64,000 nucleotides of DNA. Origin: Rhizobacter sp. Root1221 (GTDB taxonomy: Bacteria; Pseudomonadota; Gammaproteobacteria; Burkholderiales; Burkholderiaceae_C). Below are positions 28,502 through 37,944 of this stretch, piece after piece (positions within the stretch are counted from its first letter, which is position 1; every line of letters begins with the position of its first letter). Below the pieces are notes generated by a model, which saw only the letters and a list, made by a program, of their open reading frames with translations, did not search any database and was not told the origin of the DNA. The translations under genes and the position numbers were made by a program. The DNA is taken from the NCBI RefSeq assembly GCF_001425785.1, contig NZ_LMDI01000006.1, forward strand, positions 81,001 through 145,000, written 5' to 3'.

Positions 28502-29947
28502 TCAGCCAGCTGCCGTATAGGCCGTTTTCACGGTGGTGTAGAACTCGCGCGCATAGGTGCCTTGTTCGCGCGATCCGTAGCTCGAGCCTTTGCGGCCGCC
28601 GAAGGGCACGTGGTAGTCCACGCCGGCGGTCGGCAGGTTGACCATCACCATCCCGGCCTCGGCATGCTGCTTGAAGTGCGTGGCGTGCTTCAGCGAGGTG
28701 GTGCAGATGCCCGACGCGAGGCCGAATTCGGTGTCGTTGGCGATGAACAGCGCCTCGTCGTAGTCCTTCGCGCAGACCACGCTGGCGATCGGGCCGAACA
28801 CCTCCTCGCGGTTGATGCGCATGGCCGGCGTCGTCTCGGTGATCAAGGCGGGCATCTGGTAGAAACCCTGCTTCTCGCGCTGGAGCGGCTCGCCGCCGAA
28901 GGCCACGGTGCCGCCTTCGGCCCTGGCGATGCCGATGTACTTCAGGTTGCCGGCCAGTTGATGCTGGTCGACCACGGGGCCGATGTCGGTGCCGGCCTTC
29001 AGCGCGTGGTCGATCTTCAGCCCGGAGAGCTTGTCGATGACCGCGGTGACGAATCGGTCGTGAATCTTCTCCGTCACGATGATCCGGCTGGAGGCGGTGC
29101 AGCGCTGGCCGGTGGAGAAGTAGGCGCTTTGCACGGCGGCGTTGACCGCGATGCCGAGGTCGGCGTCGTCGAGCACGACCAGCGGATTCTTGCCGCCCAT
29201 CTCGGCCTGCACCTTGGCACCTCGCCCGGCGCAGGCCGCAATGATGCGCCGCCCCGTGGCCACCGAGCCGGTGAAGCTGATGGCATCCACCTGCGGCGAA
29301 TTCACCAGCCCGCTGCCGACCACCTGGCCCGACCCCATCACGAGGTTGAACACGCCCTTGGGCACGCCGCAGCGGTGCAGGATGTCGGCCAGCGTCCAGC
29401 CGCAACCGGGCACCAGCTCGGCCGGTTTGAAGACGACGCAGTTGCCGAACGCGAGGGCCGGCGCGATCTTCCAGGCCGGGATCGCGATCGGGAAGTTCCA
29501 CGGCGCGATCAGCCCGACCACGCCGAGCGGCTGGCGGAACACTTCCACGCCCACCCCCGGCCGCACCGAAGGAACCACCTCGCCGCCGCAGCGCAAGGCC
29601 TCTCCGGCGAAAAACTTGAAGATCATCGCCGCGCGCACCGTCTCACCGATGCCTTCGGGCAGCGTCTTGCCCTCCTCGCGCGACAGCAGCCGGCCGATCT
29701 CGTCCTTGCGGGCGAGGATCTCGCTTCCGACCGCATCGAGCAGGTCGAAGCGCTGCTGCGGCGTGCTGCGGCTCCAGGCCGGGAACGCCGTGCGCGCGGC
29801 GGCGATGGCCGCTTCGGTCTGGCTCGCGTCGGCCTGCGCATACAGGCCGATCACATCGCTGGTGTCCGAGGGGTTGATGTTGGGCAGCTCGCTGGTACCG
29901 GCGATCCATTCACCATGGACCAGGTTGTGAAAGCTCGTCATGTTCAT
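28502..29947 (-). CDS. Alpha-ketoglutarate semialdehyde dehydrogenase
   Basis: A 481-residue aldehyde dehydrogenase of the KGSADH type, oxidising alpha-ketoglutarate semialdehyde to alpha-ketoglutarate with NAD(P). Catalytic Glu (QAEMGGKNP) and Cys (STGQRCTASS) are in place, with cofactor motifs LIAPWNFPIAIPAWKIAPALAFGN and SFTGSVATGRR. The assignment rests on strong family style plus the gene just upstream, which makes this semialdehyde; the two overlap by four bases (ATGA at 29947). It is the last step of non-phosphorylative pentose/sugar-acid pathways. Confidence 0.9.
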   Translation of the reverse strand: MNMTSFHNLVHGEWIAGTSELPNINPSDTSDVIGLYAQADASQTEAAIAAARTAFPAWSRSTPQQRFDLLDAVGSEILARKDEIGRLLSREEGKTLPEGIGETVRAAMIFKFFAGEALRCGGEVVPSVRPGVGVEVFRQPLGVVGLIAPWNFPIAIPAWKIAPALAFGNCVVFKPAELVPGCGWTLADILHRCGVPKGVFNLVMGSGQVVGSGLVNSPQVDAISFTGSVATGRRIIAACAGRGAKVQAEMGGKNPLVVLDDADLGIAVNAAVQSAYFSTGQRCTASSRIIVTEKIHDRFVTAVIDKLSGLKIDHALKAGTDIGPVVDQHQLAGNLKYIGIARAEGGTVAFGGEPLQREKQGFYQMPALITETTPAMRINREEVFGPIASVVCAKDYDEALFIANDTEFGLASGICTTSLKHATHFKQHAEAGMVMVNLPTAGVDYHVPFGGRKGSSYGSREQGTYAREFYTTVKTAYTAAG

Positions 29948-30873
29948 TTGCCCCAGCGAAGCACCATTGGGTCGAGGCGCCGTGCCGTCTCGATCAGCCC
30001 GGCACGCGTGTCGGGATGCAGGGCGGGCAGCGGGTGGCGCGGCGCCTCGCAGGCGATCACGCCGCCTTCCTTCATCAGCGCCTTCGCAGCCAGCAGTCCG
30101 CACTGGCGGTTCTCGTGGTTGATGAGGGGGAGCCAGCGCTGGTACTCGGCCACGGCGGTCTCACGGTCACCGCGGGCGTAGGCGTCGACGATGAGGCGAA
30201 TGCCGTCGGGATAGGCCCCGCCGGTCATCGCGCCGGTGGCGCCGGCATCGAGGTCGGGCAGCAGCGTGATCGCCTCTTCGCCGTCCCACGGCCCCTCGAT
30301 CGCGCTGCCACCGATGCGGATCAACTCGCGAAGTTTCGATGCGGCACCAGCGGTCTCGATCTTGAAATAGGCGACATGCTCGATCTCGTGCGCCATGCGC
30401 GCGAGGAAGGCCGCCGACAGCACGGTGCCGCTGGCCGGTGCGTCCTGGATCATGATGGGAATGTCGACCGCATCGGACAGGCGCGCGTAGAACTCGTGGA
30501 TCTGCGGCTCTGGCACGCGGAACGTGGCGCCGTGGTACGGCGGCATCACCATCAGCATTGCCGCGCCCATGGCCTGCGCGCGCCGGCTGCGTTCGGCGCA
30601 AACCGCGGTGCTGAAGTGCGTGGTCGTGACGATCACCGGCACGCGGCCGTCCACGTGCTCCAGGATCGTCCTGGTCAAAACCTCGCGCTCGTCGTCGCCC
30701 AGCACGAACTGCTCGGAAAAGTTGGCCAGGATGCAGATGCCGTTGCTGCCGGCATCGATCATGAAATCGATGCAGCGCTTCTGGCTCGCGAGGTCGAGCG
30801 CTCCGGTGTCGGCGAAGGTGGTGGGCGCGACCGGAAACACGCCCCTGTAGCGTGGTGAGCTGGGCTGGTTCAT
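29944..30873 (-). CDS. 2-keto-3-deoxy-L-arabonate (L-pentonate) dehydratase
   Basis: The 309-residue protein of the dihydrodipicolinate synthase superfamily is very close in recall to the L-2-keto-3-deoxyarabonate dehydratase of Azospirillum (FPVAPTTFADTGALDLASQKR, GICILANFSEQF, MPPYHGATFRVPEPQIHEFYARLSDA, GPWDGEEAITLLPDL). The Schiff-base Lys is in AYFKIETAG. It converts 2-keto-3-deoxy-L-pentonate to alpha-ketoglutarate semialdehyde, which the next gene oxidises. All L-pentonates give the same keto-deoxy acid after dehydration, so the upstream sugar acid is not fixed by this enzyme. Confidence 0.92.
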   Translation of the reverse strand: MNQPSSPRYRGVFPVAPTTFADTGALDLASQKRCIDFMIDAGSNGICILANFSEQFVLGDDEREVLTRTILEHVDGRVPVIVTTTHFSTAVCAERSRRAQAMGAAMLMVMPPYHGATFRVPEPQIHEFYARLSDAVDIPIMIQDAPASGTVLSAAFLARMAHEIEHVAYFKIETAGAASKLRELIRIGGSAIEGPWDGEEAITLLPDLDAGATGAMTGGAYPDGIRLIVDAYARGDRETAVAEYQRWLPLINHENRQCGLLAAKALMKEGGVIACEAPRHPLPALHPDTRAGLIETARRLDPMVLRWGK

Positions 30874-30877
30874 GGTG

Positions 30878-32074
30878 TCACTCCACGATGTTGAACTGGT
30901 CGAGGTACTCGGTCTTCAACGTCAGGCCCAGGCCCGGCGTGTGGTCGTCGAGTTGCAGGAAGCCGTTCTCCGCGGCCGGATCGCCGTCGAAGATGTAGTA
31001 GAAAAGCTCGTTGCCGACCTCCACGTCGTGGACCGGGAAGTACTCGCTCATCGGGCAGTTCAGGCTGCTCATGGTGAGGTGGTAGTTGTGCATCTGTCCG
31101 GCGTGCGGGATCACCGGCACGCTGTAGCTCTCGCACAGCGCATTGATCTTGTGCGCCATCGTGATGCCGCCCACGCGGTTGGTGTCGTACTGAACCACCG
31201 ACACCGCCTTGCGGTCGAGCAGCTGCTTGAAGCCGTACAAGCTGAACTCGTGCTCGCCGCCCGAGATCGGGATGCTGGTGAGCTGGTTCAGCTCGGCGTA
31301 GCCGTCGATGTCGTCGGCGATCACCGGCTCTTCGAGCCAGCGCGGCTGGTACTTCTCGAGCTTGGGCAGGATGCGCTTCGCGTACTCCAGGTTCCAGCCC
31401 ATGTAGCACTCGAGCATCAGGTCGTTGTCATACCCGATCACCTCGCGCACCGCCTCGACCGATTTCAGGTTCTCGACCACGCCCTGCTGGCCGTGTGCCG
31501 GGCCGTAGCCGAACCGCATCTTGAACGCCCGGAAACCCTGGTCGAGAAACTTCTTCGCCTCGGCCTGCATCTCCTTCAGGTCGGTGCGGTACAGCTTGCT
31601 GTAGTAGCAGGGGATCTTCTCCTTGGTGCGCCCGCCCAACAGCTTGAACACCGGCTTGGAGACCGACTTGCCCAGGATGTCCCAGATCGCGATGTCGACC
31701 GCCGAGATGGCTGCCATGCCCACGCCCTTGCGGCCCCAGGCGTGCGTGGCGCGGTACATGCGCTGGTTCAGGTACTCGTAGTCCCACGGGTCCTGGCCGA
31801 TCACCAGCGGTGCGAGGTATTCGTCGATGATGGCCTTGGCAATCCTCGGCGCCAGCGCCACGTTGCCCAGGCCGACGATGCCGTCATCGGTCTCCACTTC
31901 CACGACGGTCCAGCCGTGGAAGCGGAAGGTGTTCATCGTGTCTTTGCCGGCAGCATGCCGGTTGGCCTGGTTGTCGTACACCAGGTCCATCGCGTTGGAG
32001 CAGAAGTTTCCCTGCGGTGGAACGGTCTTGCCCTTCCACTCGAAGACACGGGCACGCACGGACTTGATTTTCAT
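30878..32074 (-). CDS. Enolase-superfamily sugar acid dehydratase (L-rhamnonate/L-lyxonate dehydratase-like)
   Basis: A 398-residue mandelate racemase/muconate-lactonizing family enzyme. The N-terminal capping domain (~1-125) is followed by a barrel with metal ligands in [15 protein letters not shown] and SGGEHE, and a His base in [12 protein letters not shown]. The latter and CPMSEYF resemble L-rhamnonate dehydratase. It should dehydrate an aldonate to a 2-keto-3-deoxy acid. Followed directly by keto-deoxy-pentonate dehydratase, an L-pentonate such as L-lyxonate is more likely than L-rhamnonate. The first metal ligand is Glu where many relatives have Asp. The ATG at 32074 is the first to give a family-like N-terminus ([13 protein letters not shown]). 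Confidence 0.85.
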   Translation of the reverse strand: MKIKSVRARVFEWKGKTVPPQGNFCSNAMDLVYDNQANRHAAGKDTMNTFRFHGWTVVEVETDDGIVGLGNVALAPRIAKAIIDEYLAPLVIGQDPWDYEYLNQRMYRATHAWGRKGVGMAAISAVDIAIWDILGKSVSKPVFKLLGGRTKEKIPCYYSKLYRTDLKEMQAEAKKFLDQGFRAFKMRFGYGPAHGQQGVVENLKSVEAVREVIGYDNDLMLECYMGWNLEYAKRILPKLEKYQPRWLEEPVIADDIDGYAELNQLTSIPISGGEHEFSLYGFKQLLDRKAVSVVQYDTNRVGGITMAHKINALCESYSVPVIPHAGQMHNYHLTMSSLNCPMSEYFPVHDVEVGNELFYYIFDGDPAAENGFLQLDDHTPGLGLTLKTEYLDQFNIVE

Positions 32075-32084
32075 GGCTTGAGGC

Positions 32085-33140
32085 TCACTGGTTGGAGGTG
32101 GGTTGGCCGAAGAGAGACTGGCCATCGCGGTAGGCACGGCCCATGCGGCAGGCGATCTGGAATGCGTTGGCGGTGGCGTCGACGTTGGCCTTGCCGAGTC
32201 CGGCGATGTCGTAGGCCGTGCCGTGGGCCGGCGTGGTGATCGGAACCGGCAGCCCGCCCTGCACCGTGACGCCCTTGGAGAAGCCCATCAGCTTGATCGC
32301 GATCTGCCCCTGGTCGTGGTACATGGTCACGATGGCGTCGAGTTCGCCGTCGCGTGCCTTCAGGAAGATGGTGTCCGCCGGATAAGGCCCCGCCACCGGC
32401 AAACCGAGCGCACCCAGCTCGCGCACGGCCGGCTCGATGATGTCGATTTCCTCGCGGCCGCAGGTGCCGCCGTCGCCGTTGTGCGGGTTGAAGCCCGCCA
32501 CCGCGACGCGCGGCTGCGCCACGCCGTTGGCTTGCAGCGAGCGGTAGATCAGGCTCGCGGCGGCCACGATGCGGGCCTTGTCGAGGTACTTCGGCGCGTC
32601 CTTGAGCGGCACATGCGACGAGACCCGCGAGGTCCACAGGCCTTCGAGCGTGTTGAACTCGCAGAAGTAGCCGGTCACGCCCAGGTGCTGCGCGAAGTGG
32701 TGCAGTTCGTCTTCGTGCTTCAGCCCGCCCTGCTTCATCGCGTGCTTGTTCAGCGGCGCGAAGCAGATCGCGTCGATCTCGCGCGCGAGCGCCGCGTCCA
32801 TGCAGCGGTCCAGCACCTTCAGCACCGAGGCGCCGCCCGGCGCCTCGGCGCGGGCGCGATGCACCTGCTCGGGCTGCACGGTGTCGATGGCGAGAAAGGC
32901 GGGTGTCGCGAGGTCGCTGCGCCCACGCACGGCGGACAGCGAGGCGACCGGCGTAGTCGCCACGCTCATGCCGGCAATGCGTTGGCCGTCGGCCCACAGC
33001 CACGGGTCGCCGACCAGCACGACGTTGGCCTGCGCCACCAGGTCACGCCGTGCCAGCAGGCGCGCGATCAATTCCGGCCCGATGCCGGCGGGGTCGCCCA
33101 GTGTCAGCGCGACAACGGGTTGGTCTGCAGAGTTTTTCAT
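32085..33140 (-). CDS. PdxA-family dehydrogenase (PdxA2-like)
   Basis: A 351-residue NAD-dependent dehydrogenase related to 4-hydroxythreonine-4-phosphate dehydrogenase. It has the PdxA start [21 protein letters not shown], metal-binding HDQG in [20 protein letters not shown], and C-terminal [13 protein letters not shown]. PdxA2-type paralogues act outside vitamin B6 synthesis, for example on 4-phospho-tetronates together with a DUF1537 kinase. No kinase is present here, so the substrate is open. It may act on a side product or on a cis-diol-like sugar acid. GAGGTG precedes the ATG closely. Confidence 0.85.
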   Translation of the reverse strand: MKNSADQPVVALTLGDPAGIGPELIARLLARRDLVAQANVVLVGDPWLWADGQRIAGMSVATTPVASLSAVRGRSDLATPAFLAIDTVQPEQVHRARAEAPGGASVLKVLDRCMDAALAREIDAICFAPLNKHAMKQGGLKHEDELHHFAQHLGVTGYFCEFNTLEGLWTSRVSSHVPLKDAPKYLDKARIVAAASLIYRSLQANGVAQPRVAVAGFNPHNGDGGTCGREEIDIIEPAVRELGALGLPVAGPYPADTIFLKARDGELDAIVTMYHDQGQIAIKLMGFSKGVTVQGGLPVPITTPAHGTAYDIAGLGKANVDATANAFQIACRMGRAYRDGQSLFGQPTSNQ

Positions 33141-33211
33141 GGTCACCTCAATCGATTTTGATTCCGCGTTTCTTGCTGATCCCAGCCTAGCGCTTGTATG
33201 TGGGATAGGCC

Positions 33212-34489
33212 TCAATAGAACCACCGCGCCGGCACCATCACCAGCTGCGGGAACAACACGAACAGGAACATCAGCAGCGTCTGCGCCAGCAGGAACGGCC
33301 ACACGCCCTTGATGACCGTGTCGAGGTTGGTGCGCGCCACGCCGGACACGACGTTGAGCACCGTTCCCACCGGCGGCGTCAGCAGGCCGATGGCGTTGTT
33401 CATGATGAACATCACGCCGAAGTAGAGCGGGTCGATGCCGGCCTTGGTGATCACCGGCATCAGGATCGGCGTCAGGATCAGCACCGTGGGCATCAGGTCG
33501 AGCGCGGTGCCCACGACGACGACCAGCACCATGATCACGAACATCAGCAGGATCTTGTTGTCGATGAAGGGTTCGAGCAGGGCCGTGGCCTGCGCCGGGA
33601 TGTCGGCGATCGTGATCAGCCAGGCCGACACCAGCGCGCAGGCCACGAGGAACATCACCGCGCTGGAGGTCTTGGCCGCCGTCAGCATCAGCGCCGGCAG
33701 CCTCTTCAGGTCGAGCTGGCGGTAGACCAGCGCGCCGACCAGCAGCGAATAGACCACCGCCACCACCGCGGCCTCGGTGGGCGTGAAGACACCGAACTTC
33801 ATGCCGCCGATGATGACCAGCGGCAACGCCAGCGCCCACACGCCGTCGACCAGCGCGGCCGCCAGCGCGCGCGGCTCGAACTTCCGCGGCCCGGCGCCGG
33901 GTTCCTTCTTGGCGCACAACCACCAGGTGAAAGCCAGCGTCAGCGCCATCATCAGCCCGGGGAACAGGCCGGTGAGGAACAGCTTGGTGATGGACAGCTG
34001 CGCCGCGACACCGAACACCACCAGCGCGATCGACGGCGGCACGACCGGCGCGATGATGCCGCCGGCCGCGATCAGGCCGGCCGCGCGCGGCACGTTGTAG
34101 CCGGCGTTGCGCATCATCGGGATCAGCAGCGCGGCCACCGCCGCGGTGTCGGCCACCGCCGAGCCGGAGATGCTGGCGACGATCGCAGTCGCGATGATGG
34201 CGACGTAACCCAGGCCGCCGCGCACATGGCCGACCAGGGCGTCGGCCACGCGGACAATGCGTTGCGACAGGCCGCCAGCGTTCATCAGCTCACCGGCGAG
34301 CATGAAGAACGGAACGGCCATCAGCGGATAGTTGTTCGTGCCTTCGAGCAGGTTCTGCGCAAGGATCTGGGTGTCGAAGTTGCCCAGGTGCAGCATCAGC
34401 GCGACACCGCACAGCAACAGCGCAAATGCGATCGGCATGCCCAGGCCCATGGCACCGAGCAGCGACGTGATGAATACCGTGATGGTCAT
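33212..34489 (-). CDS. dctM: TRAP transporter large membrane subunit (DctM)
   Basis: A 425-residue, very hydrophobic protein with about a dozen membrane segments, typical of the DctM channel subunit (AVPFFMLAGELMNAGGLSQRIVRVADALVGHVRGGLGYV; GSAVADTAAVAALLIPMM; GLLTPPVGTVLNVVSGVA). It drives sodium- or proton-coupled import of the acid bound by DctP, together with DctQ encoded 13 bases upstream. Confidence 0.93.
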   Translation of the reverse strand: MTITVFITSLLGAMGLGMPIAFALLLCGVALMLHLGNFDTQILAQNLLEGTNNYPLMAVPFFMLAGELMNAGGLSQRIVRVADALVGHVRGGLGYVAIIATAIVASISGSAVADTAAVAALLIPMMRNAGYNVPRAAGLIAAGGIIAPVVPPSIALVVFGVAAQLSITKLFLTGLFPGLMMALTLAFTWWLCAKKEPGAGPRKFEPRALAAALVDGVWALALPLVIIGGMKFGVFTPTEAAVVAVVYSLLVGALVYRQLDLKRLPALMLTAAKTSSAVMFLVACALVSAWLITIADIPAQATALLEPFIDNKILLMFVIMVLVVVVGTALDLMPTVLILTPILMPVITKAGIDPLYFGVMFIMNNAIGLLTPPVGTVLNVVSGVARTNLDTVIKGVWPFLLAQTLLMFLFVLFPQLVMVPARWFY

Positions 34490-34502
34490 GGCAGTCTCTT
34501 TC

Positions 34503-35006
34503 CTATTCGGCGCTGGCGGCGTTGTTCATCACCAGCTCCGCCGCCGGCAGCGCGCCGCTGAGCTGGCGCCACAGCGAATGCACCAGCATCAGCGCGATGC
34601 CCACGCTGCACACCAGCAGCGCCGAGAACACGATGCCGATGGGCACGCCCGAAACCGGCGCGTGGTCGTCCATCGCCAGCACCACCTGCTTCCAGGTGCC
34701 GTGCGCCAGGAGCGCACAGCACACCAGCATCAGCGTGTCGGCAACGAAGCGGCACAGGCGCTGGCCCACCACCGGCAGGCGTGCGACCAGGCTGGTCATG
34801 CCCAGGTGCGCGCCGTCGTGCATGGCGATCATCGCGCCCAGCAAGGTGAGCCACATGAACAGGAAGCGCGACACCTCCTCGGAGAAGACGATGCCGGAGT
34901 TGAAGGCGTAGCGCAGCACGACGTTGCCGAACACCAGCACGACCATCACGGCCAGCAAGGCGACCAGCAGCCATTCGATCGCGCGGATCGCAAAGCGGGG
35001 AATCAT
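34503..35006 (-). CDS. dctQ: TRAP transporter small membrane subunit (DctQ)
   Basis: A 167-residue protein with four membrane helices and the DctQ-typical segments VVLRYAFNSGIVFSEEVSRFLFMWLTLLGAMIAMHDGAHLGM. It partners DctM. Its ATG overlaps the stop of the upstream lactonase gene by four bases, placing transporter and enzymes in one transcript. Confidence 0.9.
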   Translation of the reverse strand: MIPRFAIRAIEWLLVALLAVMVVLVFGNVVLRYAFNSGIVFSEEVSRFLFMWLTLLGAMIAMHDGAHLGMTSLVARLPVVGQRLCRFVADTLMLVCCALLAHGTWKQVVLAMDDHAPVSGVPIGIVFSALLVCSVGIALMLVHSLWRQLSGALPAAELVMNNAASAE

Positions 35007-35944
35007 GGTGTTGTCTCCATCGGTTGTTGCCTCGGGTCGATGCGGTAGAAGCGCATCGCGTTGTCGTGCCAGATGGCCCGGCGTGCCTCGGGCGGCAGGT
35101 GCACCAGCGCGCCGCTCATCGCACGCACCAGCGCGGCGCAGTCCACACGCAGCGAAGCGACCGGAAAGTTGCTGCCGAACATGCAGCGCTGCCAACCGAA
35201 GATCGCCACCGTCTCGCGCACGATCAGCGCGTTGTCATCGAAGCGCCAAGGCGCATCGCGCAACCCGAACTCGGACAGCTTCACCTGCACCTGTTCGTGG
35301 CGCGCCAACGCCGCCATGCCGCGCCGCCAGGCGGTCAGCCCGGCGTCGCTGCGGTCACTGGGCAGGCCGGCATGTTCCAGCACCACGGGCAGGCCCGGCA
35401 CCTCCGCGACGAGGGCGGCGGCCTCTTCGAGATGCCAGAACGGCACCCGCAGGTCCCACGACAGGCCGAGCCGGCGCAAGCGCTCGAGCGCGCCGGGCCA
35501 ACGCGCGTCTTGCAGCGCGCCGGGCCGCGCACGCACCGATTCCTCGGGACGGCGCGCCGTCAGCGGCTTGAAGCGCACGCCGCGAACGCGCGGATAAGCC
35601 ACTTGTTCGGCCAGGCGCTCGTCGGCATCGGGTGCCAGCAGGTCGACCCAGGCCACGACCGCATCGGGCAGGCCGTGCGTGGCCTGCAGCTGGTGCAGCC
35701 ATGCGGTCTCGGCCAGCGCCTGCGAGCGCTCGCGCTCGGCCTCGACGTGCACGGTCGCGACGATGGGCTGGTTCTCGGTGGCCGCCCGGTACTCCGCGAC
35801 GCCGAAGTCGCGGCACAAGGCCGCGTAGTCACCGAGGATGAAGGCCCGGGGGTCGTAGTGCTGCTGCAGCCAGGGATAGGACCCCGTGTCCAGCCGCCAC
35901 AGGTGGTGGTGGCTGTCGACGATGGCGCGTGGCACGATGCACAT
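35003..35944 (-). CDS. Amidohydrolase-superfamily sugar lactonase (COG3618)
   Basis: A 313-residue TIM-barrel hydrolase of the amidohydrolase 2 / COG3618 group, which contains L-fucono- and L-rhamnono-lactonases. The N-terminal metal motif is DSHHHLW, followed by GVRFKPL, a central VVLEHAG and a C-terminal MFGSNFPV. The last motif has Asn where many relatives have Asp (GSDWPV), so the metal site may differ. It would open an aldonolactone to the acid used by the dehydratase downstream. The operon already has an SMP-30 lactonase, so the two may serve different lactones. Confidence 0.8.
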   Translation of the reverse strand: MCIVPRAIVDSHHHLWRLDTGSYPWLQQHYDPRAFILGDYAALCRDFGVAEYRAATENQPIVATVHVEAERERSQALAETAWLHQLQATHGLPDAVVAWVDLLAPDADERLAEQVAYPRVRGVRFKPLTARRPEESVRARPGALQDARWPGALERLRRLGLSWDLRVPFWHLEEAAALVAEVPGLPVVLEHAGLPSDRSDAGLTAWRRGMAALARHEQVQVKLSEFGLRDAPWRFDDNALIVRETVAIFGWQRCMFGSNFPVASLRVDCAALVRAMSGALVHLPPEARRAIWHDNAMRFYRIDPRQQPMETTP

Positions 35945-35956
35945 GATGGCGGGGCC

Positions 35957-36898
35957 TCAGGCACACAACACGAACGACGCGTCCGGCTCGCGCAGCGTCG
36001 TGATCTCGCGTTCGAACTGCCACGTGGCCAGGTTCAGCACACGCACGCGATCGTCCTGGAACGACACATAGGCCAGCGCGCGGGTCGGGTGGAACGACAG
36101 CGCGGTCGGATTCGCGGGCAGCTCGATGCAGGCCACCTCCTGCAACGACGCCGCGTCGAAGACCGACAGCGACCGCTCGCCGCTGTTGGTGAGCAGCAGC
36201 AGCTCGCGGCCGTCGGCGCGGTCGTGGCGGTAGATGCGGTTCGGGTCGCGCCGCGTCTTGACACGCCGGCCCAGCGTCATGGTCGAGGTGTCGATCTCCA
36301 CCAGCGTGTCGTCACCGCGGTTGGCGACGAACAGCGTGCGTTCGTCTTTCGACAAGGCATTGCCCTCGGGCCGCGGTCCAGGCAGCACCGCCACCGGGGC
36401 GACGGTCGGGTTGCGCGGGTGGAACCTGGTCACCGTGTTCGACAGCAGGTGCACGCCGTACGCCCATTGCGCATCGGCGCTCAGCGTGACCAGGTGGGTC
36501 TTGATGCCGCCCGAAGGCACGGCCATGTTGGGCACGTCCTGCACCTGCGGGTCGTCGAACACCAGCAGCGTGTCCTGCGCCTCGCTCATCGCGTACAGCC
36601 GGCCCTGGCCGTCGCAGGCCATGCCGTGCGGCCGCCGGTACGGCCACAGGTCGAGCATGCGCACATGCTCGCGCCTGGCCAGGTCGATCACCGCGATGCG
36701 GTGGTCGCCGTCGTGGCCGCGTGACCAGGCGGTCTCGATGCCGAACAGGCCGACGTACGCGTAGCGCCGCGCTGCATCGAGGGTGAACTCGTGCGGGAAG
36801 TTGGGCAGCACGATGTGTTTCAGCGCGGCCCCGCTGTCGAGGTCATAGACGCTGAAGGTATGGGCGCATTTCTGCACCAGCAGAAGCAGGTCCGACAT
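35957..36898 (-). CDS. Cytoplasmic YVTN/YncE-like beta-propeller protein, copy 2
   Basis: A 313-residue protein made of repeated beta-propeller blades (LSKDERTLFVANRGDDTLVEIDTST; LSFHPTRALAYVSFQDDRVRVLNLAT). It has no signal peptide. It is a clear paralogue of the protein encoded at 41812-42741: both start with a LLLVxKCxHxFSxYD motif and share PHEF, HGM/HGL, VPSGGIKxHL, LLSxTVT and LSFHPTxALA in order. Related folds include 6-phosphogluconolactonase, so a lactone- or sugar-binding role in this operon is possible. The function is not known. Confidence 0.75.
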   Translation of the reverse strand: MSDLLLLVQKCAHTFSVYDLDSGAALKHIVLPNFPHEFTLDAARRYAYVGLFGIETAWSRGHDGDHRIAVIDLARREHVRMLDLWPYRRPHGMACDGQGRLYAMSEAQDTLLVFDDPQVQDVPNMAVPSGGIKTHLVTLSADAQWAYGVHLLSNTVTRFHPRNPTVAPVAVLPGPRPEGNALSKDERTLFVANRGDDTLVEIDTSTMTLGRRVKTRRDPNRIYRHDRADGRELLLLTNSGERSLSVFDAASLQEVACIELPANPTALSFHPTRALAYVSFQDDRVRVLNLATWQFEREITTLREPDASFVLCA

Positions 36899-36910
36899 GG
36901 CCAGGCTCGC

Positions 36911-37894
36911 TCAGTTCGTCGCGTCGACGGCGGCCAGCAGCTCGGCGCCGTTCTTGTCGACGAAGGCCTTGCGGGTCTCGTCGCCCACCAGCTTTCGGAA
37001 CGGAGCGGCGTCGTAGGTCTCGAGCACCGTCATGCCCTTGGCGCGCAGGTCGGCGATGATCTTGGCCTCGTCCCTGGTGTTCAGCTCGCGCTGGAAGCGG
37101 CCGGCGGCCTGGGCCGACTCCGCCAGCACCTTCTGCAGCTCGGGCGAGAGCGCGTCGAACTTGGCCCGGGTCATCACCACCGGCATCGCGGTGTAGGCGT
37201 GGCGGCTCATCGTCAGGTGCTTTTGCACCTCGTAGAACTTGGCCGCGTGCGTGATCGCGATCGGGTGCTCCTGCGAATCGACCGCGCCGGTTTCCAGCGC
37301 CTGGTACAGCTCACCCAGCGGCATCGGCACCGGGTTCGCGCCCAGCAGCTTGAAGGCCAGGATGTGCGAGGGGTTGGGCGTGGTGCGCACCTTCAGGCCC
37401 CTGACGTCGTCGGGGGTGCGCACCGGCCGGTTCTTGGTGGTGATGCAGCGAAAGCCCACCTCGAACCAGCCGAGCCCCGTGAGGTTGTGCGTCTTGAGCC
37501 CGGCCAGCAGCTGGTTGCCGACCTTGCCGTCGAGCACCTTGTAGGCGTGCTCCGGGCTTCGGAACAGGAACGGCAGGTCGAGCGCGCCGATCTGCGGCGT
37601 CAGGCCGGCGAAGTTGACGCTGCCGGCCATCATGATGTCGATGGTGCCGCCGCGCACGGCGCCAATCACCGTGGCGTCGTTGCCGAGCTGGCTGCTCGGG
37701 TACACCTGCACCTCGAGCGCACCCTTGCTGCGTTCCTTGACGGCCTTGGCGAACTCGAGCGCGGCAAGGTGCTGCGACGACGACTCCGGGCCGGCGTGGG
37801 CGAAGCGCAGCTTGGTCTGCGCCATGGTCAGGCTGGGGGCCAGCCCGCCAGCGATGGTGGCCAGCAAGGCGGCCAGGAATGTGTTGCGCTTCAT
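36911..37894 (-). CDS. dctP: TRAP transporter substrate-binding protein (DctP)
   Basis: A 327-residue periplasmic receptor with a signal peptide (MKRNTFLAALLATIAGGLAPSLTMAQ) and the DctP core: LRFAHAGPESSSQHLAALEFAKAVKERSKG, VYPSSQLGN, LPFLFRSPEHA. The ligand-binding Arg is in LKVRTTPNPSHILAFKLLGANPVPMPLGELYQALETGAVDSQE. It binds an organic or sugar acid for DctQM. GAGGG lies seven bases before the ATG. The gene has its own upstream region with a hairpin and an operator-like motif. Confidence 0.93.
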   Translation of the reverse strand: MKRNTFLAALLATIAGGLAPSLTMAQTKLRFAHAGPESSSQHLAALEFAKAVKERSKGALEVQVYPSSQLGNDATVIGAVRGGTIDIMMAGSVNFAGLTPQIGALDLPFLFRSPEHAYKVLDGKVGNQLLAGLKTHNLTGLGWFEVGFRCITTKNRPVRTPDDVRGLKVRTTPNPSHILAFKLLGANPVPMPLGELYQALETGAVDSQEHPIAITHAAKFYEVQKHLTMSRHAYTAMPVVMTRAKFDALSPELQKVLAESAQAAGRFQRELNTRDEAKIIADLRAKGMTVLETYDAAPFRKLVGDETRKAFVDKNGAELLAAVDATN

Positions 37895-37917
37895 CTGATG
37901 TCCCTCTGCTTGTCTAC

Positions 37918-37938
37918 AGGTCCGTTGACCGTACCAGT
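37918..37938 (-). promoter_or_regulatory. Operator-like motif upstream of dctP (site A)
   Basis: The plus strand reads AGGTC-CGTT-GACCGTACCAGT. GGTC and GACC form an inverted repeat around four bases. It lies 24-44 bases before the dctP ATG, just past a strong hairpin. The same sequence, differing only in the four central bases, occurs at 42491-42511, and a weaker version lies before the gntR gene. It is a candidate binding site for that GntR regulator. Confidence 0.6.
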
Positions 37939-37944
37939 GGCGGC

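Noticed and set aside
28397..30181. A 594-codon plus-strand frame across the KGSADH gene
   Set aside because: It is antisense to a conserved aldehyde dehydrogenase and has no domain.
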